Part shown: positions 8,001 to 15,102 of the stretch, in pieces
Position numbering within the stretch: position 1 is the first letter of the stretch
Layout: every line of letters begins with the position of its first letter
Source: Akkermansiaceae bacterium
Lineage (GTDB): Bacteria > Verrucomicrobiota > Verrucomicrobiia > Verrucomicrobiales > Akkermansiaceae
Reading direction: 5' to 3'
Length of the DNA stretch: 15,102 nt
Assembly: GCA_020627645.1 (NCBI GenBank)
Contig: JAHDGN010000033.1
Coordinates: 838 to 15,939, forward strand
Made by a program: the position numbers and the translations under genes
Notes under the pieces: model-generated
The model's database searches: none
Told to the model about the DNA's origin: nothing
The model's input: only the letters and a program-made list of their open reading frames with translations

Positions 8001-11000
8001 GTCTCGTTCGTTGGGTAAGTGGGAGGAAGAGATTCGGTTTGGGCGGTCGTTGTTGAATGTGACTGAACACTTGCCACCGGGTGAGTGTTTGGAGCTTGGC
8101 AATATGCTTCTTGAGCGTGGATTTTCTCCGGAAGCGGAGGTGGCTTTTCAGAGGGTTCTATCGGATGTTAATGCGGCTGGTGCTGCTCGTGATGTTGCTT
8201 CTATTTATGAAAATTCAGGGCTTTTCGAGAAGGCAGGAAAGGTGATCCGGAGTTTGATTGTTGAGAACCCATTTGATGTGCAATTGAGGTTGCGGTTGGG
8301 TCTGGTAGAGGAAAAGCGGGGTCGTTATGACCAGGCTTCGAAAACATACTTTGAAGCTATTGAGATGCTGACATCTAGGTTGCCTAGGAAGGCTATGCCG
8401 ATTGTTGGCGGTGGTAATCAAAAGCGCAAGCTGTCGGTGACGGAGATGGATCAGTTTTATGACCTGACGGTTCGGAGCTTGATCGGTTCGACGAGGACTG
8501 CGGAAGCGAGGGAACAAATGGTGAAAAATTTGGAGAAGATGGTGAGGGATGAGTTGAAGGGAGTTGAAGAGAATGGAGCGAAAGCGAAGGTGGTTTCTGA
8601 GAATCGTCGTTTGATGGTGATGGTCGATTTGTTGAGGCGTGTGGGTTTTGTGTTTCATCGTCCTGGAGTGGTTAATGCTGTCGATCATGATTTGATCAAA
8701 TTTTATGGTGGTGATCGCCGAGTGGTTCAGAAGGCAGCTGATATGAGGTTGAAGTGGCAAACTAAGGTTGCTGCTGGGAACTTTTTGGCAAAGCATGGGG
8801 TTCGAGATGGGATGGTTCCATTGGTTGGAGCTTTCGGACAGGGGAAGGACAAGGCGGCGGAAAAGATTCGTAGGAAGTCTTTACCGATTCAGGAAAAGGC
8901 AGTGGCTGGAATCTTGTCAGGAATGTTGGGGCACGATGACCTGATGGATGAGGTGCTGAAGGGACAGAACGTGAATCAGATTCCACAAGAGTATGGTGAG
9001 CTTTTAGTGACAGCAGGTTTGGCAGCTGGTCGGCCGGAATTGGTGAAAGATATCATTCTTACAAATTTAAATCGGCTTCGACGTGAGTTGGAACCGTTGG
9101 CTGGTTTTGATCGGTCCCGGCAGTATTTGAGACCAGCAAAGCTTTATCGTCAACTTGTTGCAGCTTGGCCGATTTTGAGTCCGCAGGATCGTGCGACAGC
9201 GATCAATTTGTTTGGTATGATGATTGGTCGCGAAGGAAGTGGCGGATTGATGGAAAATTCATATTATCATCTTCTAGCCCTGAATGGCGGTATTGAAGGT
9301 CTTCAAGAAGAAGATCTGAAAAAGTTTATTACTGGTTATACTTGGAATCAAAATTTTTGGCAGGTTTCGAATATTCTGAGTGCTTGGTTGGAGAGTGTTC
9401 CCGAAGACGAGAGGGTCGGTGAGATTCAGAAAATTTTGAAAGACACAAAAGAAAAAGAGCGAAAAAGGGGGTTAGGGAATCTGGTGAAATTTTTGTCTCC
9501 GCATTTATTGACTGAGGACTTAAAAAAGGAATTTCCTGAATTAGATCAGGAACTCGATGGTTTGAATGGGTTTGAAGATCAAGAAATTGATTATGTTGAA
9601 AAGAGGCAGGAATATGAGAGGGCAATTCGTAACTCATTACGTTCAATGCGCGGAGATGTTAGGAAGCTTTTTGTTCTCCACGATACCCAGCTTCGTCCGG
9701 CGGCTAACCTTCTTCCAAAAGCTGAATTGGATCTTCTTTTGGAAGGGTTTGTAGGATCTGAGGATCCGTTTGAGCGAATTGTTGGGTTTTTGCTGCTAAA
9801 GCATGCGGGGCGGGATTTGGAGGCTTTTGAGGTGATGCAGAATATTGCGGCGATGCCAGTTGGTAATGAGAAGACAGATGCAGCATTGTCGGCTTTCCCT
9901 CACTTCCTCAATGCATATGGGTGGAGGATTCCAGCCCAGAGGTTAATGGACCGCGAAAGCACAAAGCGAGTTCTTGAGTTGGAGAGAGATTTCCAGAGAT
10001 ACGACCCTCTTGCGATTTTGTCTGATCGATCGGGAAATCTTGTGGAAGTTGGGGCTCGGCGGGTTCATGCGGCTCGGATGCTTAAGACGGAGGAGCAGTT
10101 CAAGGAGGCTGCGAGAATTTATGCGGCTGACACCCGGCACCCTGATGTGTTTTTAAATCGACGAGCTCAAATTAGAACCTTGATGCTTCCAGATCGGATG
10201 GTTGAAAAGAAGGACGGTTTGCTGGGAGTAACTGGTGTGGAAGGACCTTCAATTCTTTCGGATATTGTTAAAGTTGAAGGTGGTCAAGAATGGTTGGTTG
10301 ACTTGGTGAGAACAATTTCTCCGAGCTGGGCAACGAACGAGAAGGAGTATTGTCGTCAAGTTGCTCTAGATGCTCACCGACGAGGATTGTCGGACGAGGT
10401 GAAAAGCATGATGGAGAAGGCGGCTGAGCGTTCGGCCTTGAGTATTTACGATCTTGAGTTGATTGAAGCGTTAGCTCGGGTATCGCCAGATTTGATACCG
10501 GATGGCTTTGCGGACCAATTGGAGGAGTTTGTTTTACAAAATTGGCGCGGAAGTTCGAAGTATCCTACGCGCCTAGAAGGAGCCCGGGTCAGAATGGGAT
10601 TGATTGATGATCCCACGGGAAAGGTGGCTACTTTTGCGAAAATTGCCCAAGCGAAAGGGCGTGTGGATTTAGCGAAAGCCTTGGGTCGGTGGGCAATTTC
10701 GATGGAATTACTTGATACCGCCAGCCCAAAAGGATTGAAGGACTATTTGAGCTGTTTTGAGGGGGAAGAGAGAAAGAAGGTCTTAAATGATTTGGTGCCG
10801 TTTTTAGGCTATCAGGGGCCGAGAGTTTATACTGGTGAGGGTTTGGAAACACTGTTGGAGGTCTATTTTGCGGAGGGTTTGAATGACGCTGCGGAGAAGC
10901 AGGTTGATGCCTATTTGAAAAGGAGAAAGGGAACTCGTAAATCTTCGTTTGGTGGCTCGAATGAAGGTGCGATGTTAGGAGGTGCTAATGCTTCGCAGAA

Positions 11001-12657
11001 TGCGATGGATGAAATTGTTGCTCGTGCTTTAGTGCGTCTTGGTCGCAAGGAGGATTATCAGCAGTTACTGTGGAAAAGGTGTGCCGAAAGCCGATATAGG
11101 AGATCTACGATGAATCTTTCGATGGGTATTGGGGAGCGCAATTTTGTTGATCTCACTGGGGCTTTGCCTCATCCAGATGACGTTAGTGATATTGGTGAGT
11201 ATCTTGCGATTCATGAGTTAATCATCAGGCGCTTGAGAGGTAAGGGATCTCTTGATCGAGAGAGTGAGGTGGGAATGCTGTGTTTGTTGGGCAAGTGGTG
11301 TCTAGATCATGGGTTACGGGGCGAGGCAGAGAGGTATTTGAAGCAAACCGAGGAGCTTTCTCAGGGGATGTTTATTGGGCGACTTTGGGTTGAGGATTTG
11401 CGTCGATTTCTTGGTGATGAAAAAGGTGCTGTTGTGTTCGAGGTTGAATTACTGGAGCGCGATTTATTGCCGATGTGGCGTTTAGAGGGGGTCTTAGATT
11501 GGTTGAGGAAAGAGAGAGGGGACTTAGTGACTGATGCGACTTGTTATCGAATTTCTAAGTTTACTAATCATCCGAAAGTGTTGGAAGGGGCGATAAAATA
11601 TGCAGAGGCAGAGGAGTTGAAGAGGGACTTTGTTGATTTGGTCGATCGGTTCCGGCAGGTCAATACGCTGTTTTTGTCAGACGATGCAGCTTGTCCTTTT
11701 GAGGGTTTTGAAACGATTGGGGAGTGGGTTGCAGCGACCTCCAGGGTGGCGACTAGACTGCCAGATGAACCAAAACCCAAGAGTCTCAAAGAGTTGGTGA
11801 ATGAGAATCACCCTGCGATTGCAAGGGCCTTTGTTCAAGGGGATGAGCCAGAGATGATTTATGTGCCTATTATTCACGATGTTGAGTTTTCTCACCTGTC
11901 GGCAACCGGGACCGAAGATATTCGGCGGGTGATGGAGAACTGTCGTCGGATTTCTGATCGGTTGTATGGTCGATATGGGGTGAGAAATATTCAGCTTGAG
12001 GGGGTGTCTAAGACTTTTGTGGATCGTTACAACAGGATTCCAGTTGAGCGCCGAAACTTGGTTGGCGGAGGAGGGGGGATGATCGTGCACCAGACCTGGT
12101 CGAAAGTTTTGGGTGAAAAAAGTTGGAAGCTGATTCCTGCAAGCACCCGTGCCTTAGTTGGTCCGTTGACCGCAATGGGGCGCCAATATGAGGAGAAGGT
12201 CGTGGAGGCACTGAATGCCGCAAAGTCGAATGGATGGCTTAGGAATGCGGAGGTTTTTGAAGCCAATGAGGCGGAGTTGACTGCTCAGCTCACTGTTATT
12301 GCAGAGGAATACAATGAAAAGTATCGAAAATTGTTGGAGGGCGACCCTCTTTTGAAGAGAGAGTATGCCATCACAGTGACTCAGCGGAATAAGATGTTCT
12401 TGGATTTCCTGCTAGCGGAGGACAATCCGGGGGTGGTCTTTTTTGGGGCAGAGCATTGGCAGGATTTGGAAGCGCAATTGAAGAAACGAGGGACTTCATA
12501 TGCGGTTGTTGTTCCGAAAGGAGTGTCGTGGCCAAGGAAGGTGAAAACCGATCAGCTGAGGTTTCAGGACATGAAAGAATTGGGGGCTCAGCTGAGGGAT
12601 TGTAATATCACGTTGGGGGATGGAGGGCAGCGCGTGATTCAGATTCCCTTCGAGTAA
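5056..12657 (+). CDS. Giant exported TPR protein with C-terminal TraB/TIKI/ChaN/EreA-like domain
   Basis: The product is 2533 residues. A Ser-rich N-terminus (residues about 8-17) leads into a long hydrophobic core (LVVFLVILPLVILLGAI) and a likely cleavage at LQA-E near residue 41, so it is exported to the periplasm. Residues about 90-1105 hold many TPR-type helix pairs, for example GQYEAALKLLEELV, AEAAIGYFEKALEGNPDD and HEDAAKAFRRGLVVDPND. A basic, probably unstructured insert (RQRRQPVPDPKQQ) lies near residue 870. Residues about 1105-1960 are helical without clear TPR consensus. A Gly/Asn/Ser-rich linker is at about 1965-1982, followed by more helical repeats to about 2160. The last 270 residues look different: IIH2274DVE, then NIQLE2315G, QR2444N, and FG2464AEH2467, followed by LKKRGTSYAVVVP. 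The His, Glu, Arg-Asn and GxxH order resembles the TraB/TIKI/ChaN/EreA superfamily of metal-dependent or heme-binding enzymes. TPR arrays in BatA-type operons are thought to be periplasmic scaffolds, and that is the likely role here. The TPR call is firm; the enzyme-domain call is by pattern only. Confidence 0.85.
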   Translation: MMFQNNHSSFSSRSSSSGLVVFLVILPLVILLGAILPLQAETQHRGPNLNLFQRSRLSKVMKENSERDLATNRAAVKETYAKIRNQSGNLSGLANYFGGLKDDRRAKPLQAMVLADDGQYEAALKLLEELVANGHPDPWVTSEVARVKQMMDLRKAWELLDGGDEEVVLSVDEKKGVDEVLEAEIRVGQQKMRDLSSNLIRKYGDLGPLIQYLKEGETDQKRGLFVAIASLMNADLGGGEMALDNVVEAGGVDGWLYAELAKVKEMSGDAEAAIGYFEKALEGNPDDESRLNLSVRLAQLLYDLEYEKDAAKVLESVAGEGTKLSVEDRNFCARIAGLHGDDKLVVKWFQPTGSGKKRHLNLLFLGESFLRLGQFEQAKKIFEEAFGLAKLPRDKRYVLDRIVVTARKMNQLNQLVDHWLSSDELSPEHLGIMISVMGGELGRVKELLSFVERKDLPAKTLKLIQTPKIQERLVVLGSGQDGGWDPYEYYQGLMKRYPKDSTYRDGYVRLLLMDGRQGEAIAIYRKVIQTSDDSGVLMEVAAGARGLGLMDVAREAVDKVGGDAPVSSAIFKAALYREQGEIDRALKTLKDVEGKVEKDNGEAMMSLSSEYERLKDIESAIRLCRRAHEVTESERVLRKLIALLESLGKDEEAFELWHRLWETAGDPMTIMQANERVLELGARNGTLADLVIELEDRLVEDGLREREQSLLLDIYTSVGDPVSAADVLLEISKGKKEGKEAIEMQEKMLKVYMESELFGRCKRVLQKLIEIDSEENRDEHLQLLAVIALERKNNGDAMEVLEQLARRSEDGILRDSFSASVLSMLGKHEDAAKAFRRGLVVDPNDVESWLLWGNALAAKDTEERERLRQRRQPVPDPKQQEGNRKARSLFAYMLEDSQATDLFVICVDGLLNARAPRHSMLNALRRLNERIARNPHSLLLYRLSADLNEDMKRPVQGVEVLETALAVAGDSRPFIMRELIAMSRSLGKWEEEIRFGRSLLNVTEHLPPGECLELGNMLLERGFSPEAEVAFQRVLSDVNAAGAARDVASIYENSGLFEKAGKVIRSLIVENPFDVQLRLRLGLVEEKRGRYDQASKTYFEAIEMLTSRLPRKAMPIVGGGNQKRKLSVTEMDQFYDLTVRSLIGSTRTAEAREQMVKNLEKMVRDELKGVEENGAKAKVVSENRRLMVMVDLLRRVGFVFHRPGVVNAVDHDLIKFYGGDRRVVQKAADMRLKWQTKVAAGNFLAKHGVRDGMVPLVGAFGQGKDKAAEKIRRKSLPIQEKAVAGILSGMLGHDDLMDEVLKGQNVNQIPQEYGELLVTAGLAAGRPELVKDIILTNLNRLRRELEPLAGFDRSRQYLRPAKLYRQLVAAWPILSPQDRATAINLFGMMIGREGSGGLMENSYYHLLALNGGIEGLQEEDLKKFITGYTWNQNFWQVSNILSAWLESVPEDERVGEIQKILKDTKEKERKRGLGNLVKFLSPHLLTEDLKKEFPELDQELDGLNGFEDQEIDYVEKRQEYERAIRNSLRSMRGDVRKLFVLHDTQLRPAANLLPKAELDLLLEGFVGSEDPFERIVGFLLLKHAGRDLEAFEVMQNIAAMPVGNEKTDAALSAFPHFLNAYGWRIPAQRLMDRESTKRVLELERDFQRYDPLAILSDRSGNLVEVGARRVHAARMLKTEEQFKEAARIYAADTRHPDVFLNRRAQIRTLMLPDRMVEKKDGLLGVTGVEGPSILSDIVKVEGGQEWLVDLVRTISPSWATNEKEYCRQVALDAHRRGLSDEVKSMMEKAAERSALSIYDLELIEALARVSPDLIPDGFADQLEEFVLQNWRGSSKYPTRLEGARVRMGLIDDPTGKVATFAKIAQAKGRVDLAKALGRWAISMELLDTASPKGLKDYLSCFEGEERKKVLNDLVPFLGYQGPRVYTGEGLETLLEVYFAEGLNDAAEKQVDAYLKRRKGTRKSSFGGSNEGAMLGGANASQNAMDEIVARALVRLGRKEDYQQLLWKRCAESRYRRSTMNLSMGIGERNFVDLTGALPHPDDVSDIGEYLAIHELIIRRLRGKGSLDRESEVGMLCLLGKWCLDHGLRGEAERYLKQTEELSQGMFIGRLWVEDLRRFLGDEKGAVVFEVELLERDLLPMWRLEGVLDWLRKERGDLVTDATCYRISKFTNHPKVLEGAIKYAEAEELKRDFVDLVDRFRQVNTLFLSDDAACPFEGFETIGEWVAATSRVATRLPDEPKPKSLKELVNENHPAIARAFVQGDEPEMIYVPIIHDVEFSHLSATGTEDIRRVMENCRRISDRLYGRYGVRNIQLEGVSKTFVDRYNRIPVERRNLVGGGGGMIVHQTWSKVLGEKSWKLIPASTRALVGPLTAMGRQYEEKVVEALNAAKSNGWLRNAEVFEANEAELTAQLTVIAEEYNEKYRKLLEGDPLLKREYAITVTQRNKMFLDFLLAEDNPGVVFFGAEHWQDLEAQLKKRGTSYAVVVPKGVSWPRKVKTDQLRFQDMKELGAQLRDCNITLGDGGQRVIQIPFE
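11836..12654 (+). other. C-terminal TraB/TIKI/ChaN/EreA-like domain of the giant TPR protein
   Basis: This marks approximate residues 2261-2533. Candidate active-site residues in order are H2274 and E2277 (HDVE), E2315 (LEG), R2444-N2445 and G2464-x-x-H2467. The edge strand after the last His (TSYAVVVP) is the pattern seen after the second GxxH of this superfamily. A Gly run (GGGGGM) at about residues 2337-2342 is probably a loop. The N-terminal motif is Ile-Ile-His rather than the usual GxxH, so this would be a divergent member. Family members include proteases, esterases and a heme-binding protein, so no reaction can be assigned. Confidence 0.5.
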
Positions 12658-12718
12658 GGGGGCGCGCGCATCACTTGTTGCGAGAAACTATTATTTAGGG
12701 TATTCGTAGACCCAGTTA
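12658..12718 (+). promoter_or_regulatory. 61-nt gap with a -10-like TATTAT before the cytochrome gene
   Basis: The gap starts with a GC-rich run (GGCGCGCGC) and then turns AT-rich. TATTAT at 12689-12694 matches five of six bases of a sigma-70 -10 box, but no convincing -35 lies at the right distance. A second weak pair is TTGCGA (12678) and TATTCG (12701), spaced 17 nt. The only Shine-Dalgarno-like bases (AGGG near 12697-12700) are about 18 nt before the ATG. It probably separates two transcription units, but neither promoter nor terminator is well formed. Confidence 0.25.
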
Positions 12719-15102
12719 ATGCGACAAGAGTTAATTTTCGGTTTTTTATTCATTTCATCGATTGTCTCCATTAGTTGGGGAAAGATTGGGGTGCCAGCCC
12801 AGGTGAATAAGATCTTTGAGAATTATTGCTACGATTGTCATGATGAATGGGAAGCGAAGGGGGAGATTCGGTTGGATCATTTTGGGGAGCTGAAATTGGA
12901 GGAGAGCTTGGATCTGTTGAATCGAGTTCAGGAGCAGGTTTATTTTGGGGAGATGCCTCCGAAAAAGAAGAAACGCCTTAGTGATCAGGAAAAGGAAGTG
13001 TTGTTGGGTTGGCTGTCTCGTGAGTTGGGGAAGCATCATGCTTCAAAATTGGAAGATAAATTGAGGAAGCCTGAGTTTGGCAACTATGTTGATCACGAGA
13101 AGTTGTTTAGTGGGGAGTACCGAAATTTGAAGGGCTTTACAAATGACCGGAGATGGTTGATCAGCGAGTATATCTTCAGGGAGAAAATGAATCGAGTTTT
13201 AGGGGGGCGGCCGCAAACTAAGTTGGACGGAAGAAGGGTTGCGGTTGCGGGAAGGAAGGGGTGGAGAGCCAATTTGGCGAACCCATTTCTTTTGCCAGGG
13301 AATACTGGTGTTAGGTACTATGATTACACGACTCTGAATGGAGGGCATTTGTTGACGATGATCTCGAATAGTAAGGAAGTGGCCGGGGAGTTGGTTCAGA
13401 AAGCAGTTCGAGGGCAGGCGGGTTTGCCTTCTGCGCGGTTCATTATGAAAGATGAGCTCGCGTTGCGGGAGCGGCTTAATCGCCGGAAGGGGTTTTTAGA
13501 TGTTCATATTGGTCGGGTCATGATCGATTTATATGGTGAAAAGAATCAGAGCCTTCTTCCGAAGTTTCGGAGAGTGAAGGTTCGGGATCTTCCTAAAGGG
13601 GTGAAAAAACCTAACATTGATTCGGCGAAGCCTGGGCGCGATGATGTTGTTGAGATCTTTCGAACAGTGCGCCGAAATGATGGCAAGGGTGTGAGTTCCG
13701 AAAAGTTGATTGAGGCTTGTGAGAGAGAGTGGTTTTATCGAGGGAGGAGTGAATTGGAGATTCGGACATGGGTGACTTTTTTGACCCACTACTATACTGA
13801 GTTTCGGGATTCGATTCAAAGGCATCGTTTTGATCAGAAGCATCGGAAGCGGGAGTATCGTCCTTTGCCGGCTGAGGAGATGAAGGTGATTGTAACTGCA
13901 ATCAGGCAACATCGAAGAAAGGGGGATACCTATGAGGCGGTTATTGAAAAGTGTGTTGAGCAATTTGAAAAAGAAGCTGATCTGGAGCGGGAAAGGAGGG
14001 GGGGTATTCCGGAGAAGTTGATTCGGTCGTTGGTAAAAGAGGTTTTTCTAAAAGTCCATGAGGTGGAGCCTTCGGGTGAAGAGTTGAAACAATATGGTGA
14101 ACTGGCAGATTACTATTTTAAGAAGATGGGGCCGTTGGAGGGGATCAAAAAAGTGATCCAAACAGTTTTGTTGAGAACCGATTTTGTTTATCGTCACGAG
14201 TCGGGATTTGGGGAGGCGGATGAGTTTGGGAGGCGGATGATGTCGCCGAGAGATGCGAGTTATGCTTTGGCCTATGCGTTAACTGATCGGGGGCCGGATG
14301 CGGAGCTTAGAAAGGCTGTGAAGGAGGGGCGTCTGTCAACCAGGGAAGATTATCAGCGGGAGGTGATCCGGATGTTAAAGAAGAGAAATGAATGGGCCGT
14401 GATTGATGAGGCGGTGGCAAGTTCTCAAACGCTTGTAAATGTGACGAATTTGCCAATTCGTCAGGTTCGATTTTTCAGAGAGTTTTTTGGTTATCCAAAA
14501 ATGTTTCCGATTTTTAAAGATGCGAAGAGATTTGGAGGTCGGTATGATGCGGTAAAAGCCCGTTTGTTAGGAGAAGCTGATTTGTTAGTGGAGCATATTG
14601 TGAGAAAGGATGCGAATGTTTTCGAGGAGTTGCTGACAACAGATGAGTTTTTTGTTTTTCATACGGGAGACAATGAGGCGATGGGGCGGGCATCGGGGCG
14701 AGTAAGGAAGATCTATGAATACTTTAAGGATTTGCCGTGGAAAAATTTTAAGGAATCGGATTTGTTAGAGCATCGGATTTTTTTGGAGGAGGTGAAGATG
14801 CGGGGGGTGAATTTAGCAAATTTGGCGAAGGGGAGTGATCGGCGATCACTCAATAACTTTAAGACGGCGATTGGGGATTTTGTGTTTCGGTTTGCAAAGG
14901 GGCAGAAGTCAGCGGCCCCCTACAACTCTTTTCCGGCGCATGGTCCGGCGAATGCGATGTCTCGTCACGGGTTGAGAATGCGAGGTGTTGAGGTTGCGAA
15001 GTTTTACAATATTGATTTGTCGAACTGGAACTACCCTGCGAAGCAGCCAGCAAGTTTACCTCGGAGGCGTGGTATTTTGACCCACCCGGCTTGGTTAATT
15101 GC
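12719..15102 (+). CDS. Exported c-type cytochrome-DUF1595/DUF1592/DUF1588-type protein (partial, 3' end outside window)
   Basis: The frame is open from the ATG at 12719 to the last base without a stop: 794 full codons, continuing beyond the window. The start gives a signal peptide (MRQELIFGFLFISSIVSISW, cleavage near residue 21). A single heme c site follows, C37-Y-D-C40-H41, with the likely axial Met in GEM79PP, the compact planctomycete-type cytochrome arrangement. Residues about 115-160 (FTNDRRWLISEYIF) stand where a DUF1587-like segment is often found but match it poorly. Residues about 440-500 resemble DUF1595 (VLLRTDFVYRHE). Residues about 507-640 resemble DUF1592 (SPRDASYALAYALTDR, then LLTTDEFFVFH). 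The end (PRRRGILTHPAWLI) matches the start of DUF1588. The protein should act in the periplasm with covalent heme. These families abound in Planctomycetota and Verrucomicrobiota and are suspected to act in polysaccharide or other polymer oxidation, but the reaction is not established. A DUF1552 gene often follows. Confidence 0.85.
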   Translation, partial: MRQELIFGFLFISSIVSISWGKIGVPAQVNKIFENYCYDCHDEWEAKGEIRLDHFGELKLEESLDLLNRVQEQVYFGEMPPKKKKRLSDQEKEVLLGWLSRELGKHHASKLEDKLRKPEFGNYVDHEKLFSGEYRNLKGFTNDRRWLISEYIFREKMNRVLGGRPQTKLDGRRVAVAGRKGWRANLANPFLLPGNTGVRYYDYTTLNGGHLLTMISNSKEVAGELVQKAVRGQAGLPSARFIMKDELALRERLNRRKGFLDVHIGRVMIDLYGEKNQSLLPKFRRVKVRDLPKGVKKPNIDSAKPGRDDVVEIFRTVRRNDGKGVSSEKLIEACEREWFYRGRSELEIRTWVTFLTHYYTEFRDSIQRHRFDQKHRKREYRPLPAEEMKVIVTAIRQHRRKGDTYEAVIEKCVEQFEKEADLERERRGGIPEKLIRSLVKEVFLKVHEVEPSGEELKQYGELADYYFKKMGPLEGIKKVIQTVLLRTDFVYRHESGFGEADEFGRRMMSPRDASYALAYALTDRGPDAELRKAVKEGRLSTREDYQREVIRMLKKRNEWAVIDEAVASSQTLVNVTNLPIRQVRFFREFFGYPKMFPIFKDAKRFGGRYDAVKARLLGEADLLVEHIVRKDANVFEELLTTDEFFVFHTGDNEAMGRASGRVRKIYEYFKDLPWKNFKESDLLEHRIFLEEVKMRGVNLANLAKGSDRRSLNNFKTAIGDFVFRFAKGQKSAAPYNSFPAHGPANAMSRHGLRMRGVEVAKFYNIDLSNWNYPAKQPASLPRRRGILTHPAWLI

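Noticed and set aside
12646..12660. Hairpin CCCTT-cgagt-AAGGG over the stop codon of the giant gene, as a possible terminator
   Set aside because: The stem is only 5 bp, extended at best by G-T wobbles, and is followed by GGCGCGCGC rather than a T-run.
13529..13963. Reverse-strand frame of 144 codons opposite gene 5
   Set aside because: The + strand is open throughout and continues the cytochrome c-DUF1592-type protein with recognisable domains on both sides, so this is a shadow.

Overview
The window is about 15.1 kb, almost entirely coding. All five genes I can support lie on the + strand. The protein families point to the Planctomycetota-Verrucomicrobiota-Chlamydiota (PVC) group. A free-living, moderate-GC Verrucomicrobiota member is my best guess, with Planctomycetota as the alternative. 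The markers are a BatA-type/von Willebrand A (VWA) membrane gene set, very large exported TPR proteins, and a c-type cytochrome fused to DUF1595/DUF1592/DUF1588-like domains. The + strand is strongly G-over-C skewed, as expected for co-oriented genes on a leading strand.

Layout. (1) Positions 2-232 hold the 3' end of a gene with a C-terminal membrane helix. (2) Positions 232-2724 encode a membrane protein with a BatA-like N-terminus, two VWA domains with intact metal-ion sites, and a glutamine-amidotransferase-like domain; its start overlaps the previous stop. (3) Positions 2756-5059, after a 31-nt gap, encode an exported protein. It looks like a degenerate two-lobed retropepsin fold, then a helical repeat region, then a thioredoxin-like domain without the CxxC pair. 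(4) Positions 5056-12657 overlap gene 3 by 4 nt (ATGA) and encode an exported protein of 2533 residues. It is TPR-rich and ends in a domain resembling the TraB/TIKI/ChaN/EreA superfamily. (5) Positions 12719-15102 are the open 5' part of an exported cytochrome c-DUF1592-type gene that runs off the window.

Genes 1-2 and 3-4 are translationally coupled pairs, so 1-4 probably form one transcription unit or two closely spaced ones. BatA/VWA/TPR sets normally sit beside a MoxR ATPase and a DUF58 gene, which would lie upstream of this window. I read genes 1-4 as a cell-envelope module: membrane VWA proteins on one side and periplasmic repeat proteins on the other. The most unusual parts are the two degenerate enzyme folds in gene 3 and the putative enzyme domain at the end of the giant protein. 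Gene 5 is probably a separate unit concerned with periplasmic redox chemistry.

There are no tRNA or rRNA genes, IS elements, CRISPR arrays or convincing rho-independent terminators. No stretch over 300 bases lacks a gene; the only gaps are 31 nt (2725-2755) and 61 nt (12658-12718).
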